Positions 45,107 through 51,506 of a stretch of DNA of 51,506 bases are shown piece after piece (position 1 is the stretch's first letter; every line of letters starts with the position of its first letter). The stretch lies in NCBI GenBank assembly GCA_947457195.1, contig CANGUU010000013.1:1-51506 (forward strand). The letters run 5' to 3'. A program made the translations under genes and the position numbers. This stretch comes from Gammaproteobacteria bacterium. Its GTDB lineage: Bacteria > Pseudomonadota > Gammaproteobacteria > Pseudomonadales > Pseudohongiellaceae. The notes beneath the pieces were generated by a model. That model did not search any database and was not told where the DNA came from. It saw only the letters and a program-made list of their open reading frames with translations.

Positions 45107-47640
45107 ACATGCACATCAGGGTTCCACGCACCGCAGGCCGGGAAAACGTGGTCAGCATCGGTCCAACGAAATCGGAGATCCGCGATGCGGCACGCAGGGC
45201 CACCGCGCGTATCGCGCCTCTCTGGCCACTGCGCCACTACGTGGCCGTCAATCCCTTTCTCGGTCTGGCCAACCTGAGCTTCTCGGTTGCCGCCACGCGC
45301 CTGGCACACGTCAGCGGTGCCCGCATGACGATGCCACGCGCGTGGTACCAGCGCTCACTCGACTGCCAGCAGGTCACCGACGCAGACCTCGCTGCAGCGC
45401 TGGCGGAAATCGGCAGCCTGCAGGGAGCCAAGCCCAGCCTGGCGGAATTGAAGGAGATCGCTGCCACGGCGCGGGTCGACACGCCCCCGCTGCCCACCGT
45501 TGCCGAAACGGCCAGTCGCGTATCCGGGCAAGACTGGCAGCAAGTTGCCATCGACCGTATCTCCCGCTGGGCTGCCGGCTACTTCGACGAGGGGCAGACC
45601 AGTTGGCGCTCGCCCTGGCGCGGGCTGCCGGCCTACAGCGCCTGGCGTGAGGAAGCCAAGATCGATCGCACAGCGGACTTGCTGGGCCTGCAGGGCTTCC
45701 GCGCAGCGGTTGCCGATCTGCCGGACGAGGCGGAAGAAACCATCCGGCTGAGCGTGGCACGGCTCGGTATCGAGCGGCCCGCCCTTGAGCTGTGGTTCCA
45801 TCGCCAGCTGATGTCGATCAGCGGGTGGGCGGGCTATGTGCGCTACCGGCTGTGGCAGAGTGAACTGCGCGGCCTGCAGGACCGCACGATGACGGAGCTG
45901 CTGGCCATCCGGCTGGCCTGGGAGGTGGTGCTGCATGGTTTGTTGGCCGGCAATACCCGGTTCGATGGCGCGTGGGCCGAGGCACGCGCAGCCGTCAACA
46001 AGGCCGCACGACCAGTAGCCTCCGAATTGCCGGACGTACTGCTGCAACGTGCCTGTGAACAGGGCTGGCAGCGGCGCTTCCTCGCCACGCTGGCCACTGC
46101 CACGCCCCTTGCGAGCGCCGCCCGCCCTGCCGTGCAGGCGGCCTTCTGCATGGATGTACGCTCGGAGCCCCTGCGCAGGGCCCTCGAAACCTGTACCCCG
46201 GCGATCCGCACCATCGGCTTTGCCGGTTTCTTCGGCATGCCGATCGAATACGTCAAGCTGGGACACGAACACGGCACGGCCCAGTGTCCGGTGCTGCTGA
46301 GACCCAACCACATCGTCTGCGAGTCGGCCGGCATGGAGGACGACGGCACGCATGATCAGCTGCACGATACCCAGCGGTCGCTGCGGCTGCTGCGCAGGGG
46401 CTGGTACTCCTTCAAGAGCGCGGCCGTGGCGTCGTTCGGCTACGTGGAGTCGGTGGGCTGGAGTTACGCGTTCAGACTGATCACAGACACCTTGGGTATG
46501 ACGCGGCCGCAGATGGCGGCCGCTGCAGCGGCGGCACCGCCCACACGACCCCAAATCGCCACGCACCGGCATGCCGGACGCCACAGCGGCATGTCGCTGG
46601 CGGCACGCGTGGACCTCGGCGAAGACCTGCTGCGCTCCCTGTCGATGACACGGGATTTCGCGCGCCTGTTTCTGCTCACCGCACATGGGTCGAGCAGCGT
46701 CAACAACCCCTACGCGTCGAGTCTCGACTGTGGCGCCTGTGGCGGCCATACGGGCGAGGCCAATGCCCGCATCGCGGCCGCCATCCTCAACGACAGGGAG
46801 GTGCGTGCGGCGCTGGCGGACCGCGGCATCAGCATCCCGGTCTCGACCTGGTTCCTGGCCGCCCTGCACGACACGACCCAGGACACGGTCAGCCTGTTCG
46901 ACGAAACGTCGGTGCCGGCAAGCCATGCCGACGACCTGCAGCGCTTGCGCGACTGGCTGCAGCTGGCCACCGGGCAGGCCCGCCAGGAGCGCGCACGACG
47001 CCTCGCCGACATCGGCCTGCTGCGCGCCCACGAGGATTTGCGGGGGCGCAGCCGCGACTGGAGCCAGGTGCGGCCGGAGCTCGGACTCGCCGGTTGCGCT
47101 GGCTTCCTGGCAGCACCGCGCGAACGTACCCGGGGCGTCGACCTCGAGGGCCGGATCTTCCTGCACGACTACGACTGGCGCAGCGACGAGGGCTTCCGCA
47201 CGCTGGAGCAGATCATGACCGCGCCGATGGTGGTGGCTTCCTGGATTTCGCTGCAGTACTTCGGCTCGACGGTCGACAGCGAGCACCTTGGCAGCGGCAA
47301 CAAGACACTGCACAACGTGGTGGGCGCCCTCGGCGTCTGCGAGGGCAACGGGGGTGACCTGCGCGTGGGTCTGCCAACCCAATCGCTGTTCGCCGGCGAC
47401 CGTCTTCTGCACGAGCCGCTGCGGCTGTCAGTGTTTATCGATGCCCCGCTGTACGCCATCGAAATGGTGCTGAACAAGCACGAGTCGGTGTGGCAGCTGG
47501 TCGGCAATCGCTGGATCCACTTGTTCGCCTTCCGGCAGGAAGATGGCGCGCCGCTCAGCTACGTGCCCAGCCAGGGTTGGCAACCGGCCAGCAGCAGTGC
47601 CGCCCTGTCCCACGCCATGCAATCAGAAGGAAAGTCATGA
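45103..47640 (+). CDS. dabA: DabA, zinc beta-carbonic-anhydrase-like subunit (DUF2309/UPF0753)
   Basis: The 845-residue protein belongs to the family long annotated DUF2309/UPF0753. The expected zinc ligands are present: Cys349 and Asp351 in [15 protein letters not shown], His528 in [23 protein letters not shown], and Cys543. Spacing matches Halothiobacillus DabA2 as I recall it (Cys351, Asp353, His524, Cys539). The protein is thought to hydrate CO2 to bicarbonate unidirectionally, driven through DabB. The N-terminal [15 protein letters not shown] and the C-terminal [10 protein letters not shown] are family-typical. It overlaps dabB and cysD by four bases each, so all are translationally coupled. 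Confidence 0.94.
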   Translation: MNMHIRVPRTAGRENVVSIGPTKSEIRDAARRATARIAPLWPLRHYVAVNPFLGLANLSFSVAATRLAHVSGARMTMPRAWYQRSLDCQQVTDADLAAALAEIGSLQGAKPSLAELKEIAATARVDTPPLPTVAETASRVSGQDWQQVAIDRISRWAAGYFDEGQTSWRSPWRGLPAYSAWREEAKIDRTADLLGLQGFRAAVADLPDEAEETIRLSVARLGIERPALELWFHRQLMSISGWAGYVRYRLWQSELRGLQDRTMTELLAIRLAWEVVLHGLLAGNTRFDGAWAEARAAVNKAARPVASELPDVLLQRACEQGWQRRFLATLATATPLASAARPAVQAAFCMDVRSEPLRRALETCTPAIRTIGFAGFFGMPIEYVKLGHEHGTAQCPVLLRPNHIVCESAGMEDDGTHDQLHDTQRSLRLLRRGWYSFKSAAVASFGYVESVGWSYAFRLITDTLGMTRPQMAAAAAAAPPTRPQIATHRHAGRHSGMSLAARVDLGEDLLRSLSMTRDFARLFLLTAHGSSSVNNPYASSLDCGACGGHTGEANARIAAAILNDREVRAALADRGISIPVSTWFLAALHDTTQDTVSLFDETSVPASHADDLQRLRDWLQLATGQARQERARRLADIGLLRAHEDLRGRSRDWSQVRPELGLAGCAGFLAAPRERTRGVDLEGRIFLHDYDWRSDEGFRTLEQIMTAPMVVASWISLQYFGSTVDSEHLGSGNKTLHNVVGALGVCEGNGGDLRVGLPTQSLFAGDRLLHEPLRLSVFIDAPLYAIEMVLNKHESVWQLVGNRWIHLFAFRQEDGAPLSYVPSQGWQPASSSAALSHAMQSEGKS

Positions 47641-48551
47641 CCCAGCCCCAGGCACTGACCCATCTCGAAACCCTGGAGGCCGAGGCCATTCACATCCTCC
47701 GCGAGGCGGTGGCGATGGCGAGCAATCCGGTGATGCTGTTTTCGGCCGGCAAGGACTCGACCGTCATGGCCCATTTGGCACTGCGGGCGTTCTACCCGGC
47801 GCCACCGCCGTTTCCGCTGCTGCACATCGATTCGACCTGGGAATTCCGGGAGCTGCTGGATTTCCGCGATCGTTTTGTCGAGCGCTTCCCGTTTCGGCTG
47901 GAGGTCTACCACAATGAAGAAGGGCGCCAGGCCGGCATCAACCCCTTCGACCATGGCGATGCCTACACGACGATCATGCGTACCGACGCACTCAAGCAGG
48001 CCCTCACACGCGGCGGCTACGACATGATCTTCGGTGGCGCCCGCCGCGACGAGGAGCGCTCGCGCGCCAAGGAGCGGATATTCTCGGTGCGTAACATGCA
48101 TCACGGCTGGAATCCGCGGCAGCAACGGCCCGAGCTGTGGTCCCTGTACAACGGCAAGATCAACAAGGGTGAATCCATTCGCGTGTTCCCACTGTCGAAC
48201 TGGACCGAGCTCGACATCTGGACTTATGCGCTGGCCCGCCGCATCGACCTGTGTTCCCTGTATTTCTCCCGCGTACGGCCCGTGGTCGAGCGCAGCGGCT
48301 CGCTGGTGGTGGTCGACGACGAGCAGAGAATGCGACTGCAGCCCGGCGAGAGGCCGCGGCCCTGCAGTGTCCGCTTCCGCACCCTGGGTTGCTGGCCGGT
48401 CACCGCCGGTGTGGAATCGCCGGCCAACGACGTGGGCAGCATCGTGCTGGAGACTCTCAACGCGGCCGCCTCCGAGCGCCAGGGGCGCATCTCCGACAAG
48501 GAAGGTGCCGCCGGCTCACTCGAGCGGCAGAAAGTCGAGGGCTATTTCTGA
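47637..48551 (+). CDS. cysD: Sulfate adenylyltransferase subunit 2 (CysD), without CysN partner
   Basis: The 304-residue protein is a clear CysD: PP-loop SAGKDS at residues 36-41, [62 protein letters not shown] and the C-terminal [25 protein letters not shown]. CysD forms adenosine-5'-phosphosulfate from ATP and sulfate, normally only with the GTPase CysN, whose gene usually follows directly. Here the next gene is DUF6671 and no cysN or cysC is in the window. ATG overlaps the dabA stop; the longer frame inside dabA is rejected. An accessory copy with a changed role, or one borrowing CysN from elsewhere, are the alternatives. Confidence 0.92.
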   Translation: MTQPQALTHLETLEAEAIHILREAVAMASNPVMLFSAGKDSTVMAHLALRAFYPAPPPFPLLHIDSTWEFRELLDFRDRFVERFPFRLEVYHNEEGRQAGINPFDHGDAYTTIMRTDALKQALTRGGYDMIFGGARRDEERSRAKERIFSVRNMHHGWNPRQQRPELWSLYNGKINKGESIRVFPLSNWTELDIWTYALARRIDLCSLYFSRVRPVVERSGSLVVVDDEQRMRLQPGERPRPCSVRFRTLGCWPVTAGVESPANDVGSIVLETLNAAASERQGRISDKEGAAGSLERQKVEGYF

Positions 48552-49414
48552 TGCCGGGGCCGACGCAGCCCTGGAAGGGGGCGAGCGCCGTCTTCGCCAC
48601 GATGCACGGCAAGCAGCGGGTAGTGGCCCCGGTGCTGGGGCGTTTCCTCGGCGTGCACGTCGACGTCCCGAAGGAGCTCGACACCGATCGCTTCGGCACC
48701 TTCACCCGCGAAGTGCCGCGCCTGGCGTCGCCGCTCGACACCGCCCGCGCCAAGGCACAGCAAGCGCTGGCTGCCGACCCCGGCGCGCGCTTGGGTATCG
48801 CCAGCGAGGGCAGTTTCGGACCAGACCCGGTGTTTCCGTTTATCGCCGCCGGTCAGGAACTGCTGGTGATCATCGACCGCGAGTCCGACCTCGAACTGGT
48901 CGGTCGCAGTCTCGATCGCCGCACCAACTTCGCGGCAACGCTGCTGCATTCGGTCGAGGAAGCCATCGGCTTCGCCGCCCGTGCCCGCTTTCCCTCGCAT
49001 GCGCTGATCGCCATGGCCGCCGTCGAGGGCCGACCGGCACCCCAGCTCTGGCTGCGCAAGGGCATTGTCAGTGCAACGGAGCTGCTGGAGTCGGTAGCGA
49101 CGCTACTGAAGACCTTCGGTGCGGCCCATCTCGAAACCGATATGCGGGCCCACTGCAATCCCACACGGATGCGCGCCATCAAGCGCGCCACGCTCGACCT
49201 CGCAAGGCGCTACCACTGCCCCTGCCCAGCCTGCGGGCGACCCGGCTACGCAGCGACCGCACGCAAGGCAGGGTTGCCGTGTGCGGACTGCGGCAGTCCC
49301 ACGACGCAGACGCTGGCCAAGGTCTGGACCTGCAGCGGCTGTACGGCACGCCGCGAGGAGCCGGTGGACGTCCGCACGGCAGATCCGCGCTTCTGCGATC
49401 GCTGCAATCCCTGA
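48551..49414 (+). CDS. DUF6671 family protein with C-terminal double zinc ribbon
   Basis: The 287-residue protein starts with a compact domain: VFATMHGKQRVVAPVLGRFLGVHV, DTDRFGTFTREVPR, IASEGSFGPDPVFPFIAAGQEL and VSATELLESVATLLKTFG. This matches DUF6671 as I remember it. The C-terminus has four cysteine pairs (CPACG, CADCG, CSGC, CDRC), enough for two zinc ribbons. DMRAHCNPTRMRAIKRATLDLARR precedes them. The function is unknown. Its ATG shares a base with the cysD stop (TGATG), so it is the fourth coupled member of the DAB operon. Nucleotide-processing or metal delivery are guesses. Confidence 0.75.
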   Translation: MPGPTQPWKGASAVFATMHGKQRVVAPVLGRFLGVHVDVPKELDTDRFGTFTREVPRLASPLDTARAKAQQALAADPGARLGIASEGSFGPDPVFPFIAAGQELLVIIDRESDLELVGRSLDRRTNFAATLLHSVEEAIGFAARARFPSHALIAMAAVEGRPAPQLWLRKGIVSATELLESVATLLKTFGAAHLETDMRAHCNPTRMRAIKRATLDLARRYHCPCPACGRPGYAATARKAGLPCADCGSPTTQTLAKVWTCSGCTARREEPVDVRTADPRFCDRCNP

Positions 49415-49454
49415 CGCTCGCACGGGGCCGGTGAGACAGTCAGGCCGGCGAGCG
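49415..49454. other. Long-stem hairpin after the DAB operon
   Basis: CGCTCGC (49415-49421) pairs with GCGAGCG (49448-49454), with inner GGCC-type pairing. It starts immediately after the DUF6671 stop and lies between convergent genes. No T-run follows, so any terminator role would not be of the classical intrinsic type. Confidence 0.4.
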
Positions 49455-49492
49455 GTAGCCCACCGGCGAGGAGCCCCGCCGCGAAAACCCGC

Positions 49493-50518
49493 TCAGCGGA
49501 ACTGCAGGTAGGCGATGCGATTACCGGTACCGTCGGTGAACCACAACTTGTCGGTCAGCCTCGTCGGTGGCTGGCGGTCACTGCCGGCGGTCAGCCCCAC
49601 CGCGCGCGCCGGACCCTCGGCGATCGGCAGTTCACTGATCTCACCCGCCGGCGTGACCCGACCGAGCCGTGCATTCTTCGTGTACCAGACGTTGCCGTCC
49701 GGACCGACAGCGATGTTGATGGCGGTGGGATCGGCGCTCGGCAGTGGATATTCGCTGACGCGTCCTGCCAGGTCGATGCGGCCCACCCGATTGCCGTCGG
49801 GCTGCAAACCATCCATCGAGCCGGAAAGTTCGAGAAACCACAGCGCGCCGTCGCTGCCGGCCGTGATGTCGCCTGGACCGCTGTTCGGGCGCGGCAGCGG
49901 GAATTCGCTGATCTGTCCGTCGGGCGTGATGCGACCGATCTTGCTGGCCTTGAACTCCGAAAACCAGACAGCACCGTCGGCACCGGTGGCCAGCGCCCGC
50001 GGACCACTGTCGGGCGTGGGGATACTGAACTCGGTGATGTCGCCGGTCGGCGTGATGCGACCGATCTTGCCGGCGGCAAACATGCCGAACCAGATGTTGC
50101 CGTCGCTGCCGAGCGAAATCGCCCGTGGCTGGCTGTCGGGAGTGGGAATGTCCCATTCCGTGATCACACCGTCCGGTGTGATGCGGGCCATGCGGTTGCC
50201 GGTGTGCTCGGAAAACCACATGTTGCCGTCGCTACCGAGCGCGATGATGCGGGGCGAACTGTCCGGGTGTGGCAGCGGAAACTCGCGGTAGCCGCTGAGG
50301 TCCGCTTGCAGGTGGCCGATGGCATTCGCCCCACTGAGCGTGAACCACACAGAGCCGTCCGGCGCGATCGCCAGCGTGGTGGGCCCGCTGTTGGGCGTGG
50401 GCAAGACAAAGTCCTGCACCTGGCCGTCGGTGGTCAGCGCCGCTGGCTCCGTGCAGGCACCAAGGCCTGCCAGTAGCGCAGCAAACAACAGCGGGCGGAC
50501 GACTGAGTAACGCGGCAT
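49493..50518 (-). CDS. Beta-propeller lipoprotein, virginiamycin B lyase-like
   Basis: The 341-residue protein starts with a lipoprotein signal (LLFAALLAGLGAC, lipobox GLGAC). It then has about seven repeats of roughly 42 residues with consensus I-A-x-G-x-D-G-x-x-W-F-x-E-x-x-x-x-K-I-G-R-I-T-P-x-G-x-I-x-E-F-x-I-P-x-P-x-S-x-P, the seven-bladed propeller of the Vgb/SMP-30-like group. Vgb linearises streptogramin B, but most relatives are of unknown function and the catalytic His/Glu pair cannot be confirmed here. It lies 31 bases upstream of nothing obvious and is followed by the convergent DAB operon. Confidence 0.8.
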   Translation of the reverse strand: MPRYSVVRPLLFAALLAGLGACTEPAALTTDGQVQDFVLPTPNSGPTTLAIAPDGSVWFTLSGANAIGHLQADLSGYREFPLPHPDSSPRIIALGSDGNMWFSEHTGNRMARITPDGVITEWDIPTPDSQPRAISLGSDGNIWFGMFAAGKIGRITPTGDITEFSIPTPDSGPRALATGADGAVWFSEFKASKIGRITPDGQISEFPLPRPNSGPGDITAGSDGALWFLELSGSMDGLQPDGNRVGRIDLAGRVSEYPLPSADPTAINIAVGPDGNVWYTKNARLGRVTPAGEISELPIAEGPARAVGLTAGSDRQPPTRLTDKLWFTDGTGNRIAYLQFR

Positions 50519-50548
50519 GGGGGCTTCCTCCTGGGACGGACTGCTGGA

Positions 50549-51223
50549 TCAGGGCGGGCTGACGCGGCGCTGCAAGGGCCGGTACCAGAACTGGACATGG
50601 CAGCCCTCACAGGTCTGGTTCAGCTCGACTCCGAGCTCGGTATAGGCCGTGGCATCCCGCCGATCGATGGCGGTGACGATGCGCAGCGTGATGCCTTGCA
50701 TGCGCTCGGCATAGTTGCGCCAGACGCTGGGGTCGGCTGCGATAAGGCGCTCAACCTCGGCGTGGTCGAACTGGTAAGCGGCAGCGGGGGGCGCGCTGCC
50801 ATCATCCACGCGGAGCGTAGGCAGCTTCAGCGTGAGTCCGGCCCGAATCAGCGCATCGGCGTGGGTGCGCAGCGCCTGCCACTCCTCGTCGGATTCCGGC
50901 CGGCTCTCCTGCTCGCCCTCGGCCGTGATCACGTAGCTGAAGGCCCCCCACAGACGGCGGGCCGCCGGGTTGATCACGTCACGCATCAACGAGTGCACGG
51001 TCGGAGGCGGGCCGAGTGTGGCAGCCGGCAACAGCGCGGCAGCACCCTCGGCAGACGCGGTGGCAGCCGGCAAGGTGACGGGCGCCGCAGGTGCGGGGGG
51101 CGCTGTTGCGGTGGCGGCCGCAGGGACTGCTGCATTCGGGGGCTGCGGCGGTGAGCAGGCGAGCAGCAGCAGGCAGCCAGCGAGGCCGGCAAGTCGCACT
51201 GCCCTCGCCAGATCAGAATTCAT
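50549..51223 (-). CDS. Cytochrome-c-like lipoprotein with C-terminal heme site
   Basis: The 224-residue protein starts MNSDLARAVRLAGLAGCLLLLAC, a lipoprotein signal, followed by an Ala/Pro-rich linker of about 60 residues. It then has a helical domain ending in NQTCEGCHVQFWY, with one CxxCH near the C-terminus. That position recalls class II (cytochrome c'-like) proteins, although the helical bundle is not certain. The ATG at 51223 lies within the end of the upstream barrel gene (11-base overlap), so the two are co-transcribed. The propeller gene follows 30 bases after its stop, probably in the same operon. Confidence 0.75.
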   Translation of the reverse strand: MNSDLARAVRLAGLAGCLLLLACSPPQPPNAAVPAAATATAPPAPAAPVTLPAATASAEGAAALLPAATLGPPPTVHSLMRDVINPAARRLWGAFSYVITAEGEQESRPESDEEWQALRTHADALIRAGLTLKLPTLRVDDGSAPPAAAYQFDHAEVERLIAADPSVWRNYAERMQGITLRIVTAIDRRDATAYTELGVELNQTCEGCHVQFWYRPLQRRVSPP

Positions 51224-51506
51224 ATTCAAGCAACAACCGCAGGCTGTTGTCCGGGCTGGCAGGGGTGAGTCCGAACAGCGCACCGGCTTCCCAATGCAGG
51301 CTCTGCCGTGTCTGCAGCCGAATGTTGCCTTGCAGGGTCGGACCCACCGAGTAGTTGTCCTGACCGGCGTAGAACTCCACACCAGGCTCGATGAACTGCG
51401 AGTGACGATAGCGGGCCTGCAGCGCCAGCGCGGTTTCGAACTCTTCCTGCACGTCCCGACCCCATTCGTTGATGACGAACACGTTGGCTGCCCCGCTCCA
51501 GCGCCC
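51213..51506 (-). CDS. C-terminal part of an outer-membrane beta-barrel protein (partial)
   Basis: The open frame enters from the right edge with no start in the window; about 97 residues are visible. Alternating polar and hydrophobic strands (ALALQARYRHSQFI, GVEFYAGQDNYSV, GNIRLQTRQSLHWEAGALFGL, SLRLLLEYEF) end in a terminal Phe, the usual signal for outer-membrane barrel assembly. The family is not recognised. It heads the operon with the cytochrome-like and propeller lipoproteins. Confidence 0.6.
   Translation of the reverse strand, partial: GRWSGAANVFVINEWGRDVQEEFETALALQARYRHSQFIEPGVEFYAGQDNYSVGPTLQGNIRLQTRQSLHWEAGALFGLTPASPDNSLRLLLEYEF

Noticed and set aside
45355-47412. A 685-codon minus-strand open frame opposite dabA
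   Set aside because: The translation shows shadow composition and no recognisable motif, and dabA on the plus strand keeps all zinc ligands.
47637-48551. A complete cysDN sulfate-activation operon
   Set aside because: The gene after cysD is DUF6671; no GTPase motifs of CysN occur anywhere in the window.
49493-50518. Functional virginiamycin B lyase (antibiotic resistance)
   Set aside because: Only the propeller repeat is supported; catalytic residues could not be confirmed and it is a lipoprotein, unlike cytoplasmic Vgb.

Overview
The window is bacterial chromosome, most likely from a GC-rich gammaproteobacterium. The main evidence is the block nnrD-tsaE-amiC-mutL-(murI)-miaA-hfq-hflX-hflK-hflC-hisZ-purA. 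Its order follows the mutL-miaA-hfq-hflXKC superoperon known in gammaproteobacteria, with hisZ-purA appended as in many non-enteric members. A finer placement (a Nevskiales/Steroidobacterales-type lineage) is only a guess, based on the DUF6152 protein, the copper genes and the cytochrome c lipoproteins. No 16S gene or other decisive marker is present.

Layout. 1-144 is the end of a cytochrome c gene. About 145-5020 is an AT-richer foreign segment holding a KAP-family P-loop NTPase, a small protein and a large serine recombinase, abutting the 3' end of a tRNA-Arg(CCG). 5283-9874 is a tight operon of two MFS exporters and a thiamine-diphosphate enzyme. 10082-23698 is the housekeeping block for cell-wall cleavage, mismatch repair, tRNA modification, Hfq, FtsH control, histidine and purine synthesis, with murI inserted in the opposite direction. 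23679-28016 is an envelope cluster: a PAP2 phosphatase, an EptA/MCR-type phosphoethanolamine transferase and a YejM/PbgA-like sulfatase-fold protein. 28065-34945 (minus strand) is a heavy-metal RND efflux operon with a methyltransferase and a DUF3240 protein. 35081-42434 holds an RluA-type pseudouridine synthase, a cytochrome c lipoprotein, a DUF6152 protein, a copper-resistance set (His-rich small protein, copA, copB), a pirin and alanine dehydrogenase. 42534-49414 is a LysR regulator divergent from an overlapping four-gene operon dabB-dabA-cysD-DUF6671. 49493-51506 holds a beta-propeller lipoprotein, a cytochrome-c-like lipoprotein and the end of a probable outer-membrane barrel.

Three points deserve most attention. 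First, a DAB inorganic-carbon accumulation pair is translationally coupled to a cysD with no cysN and to a zinc-ribbon DUF6671 gene. Second, a PmrA-type tandem site (YTTAAK-N5-YTTAAK) lies both upstream of the lipid A modification gene and upstream of the metal-efflux operon, suggesting one regulon. Third, the serine-recombinase element carries a KAP NTPase as its only sizeable cargo, which makes it a candidate minimal phage-defence cassette, and its recombinase frame runs without a stop through a terminator and the tRNA gene.

All assignments come from reading the sequence and from remembered family knowledge. No database search was run.
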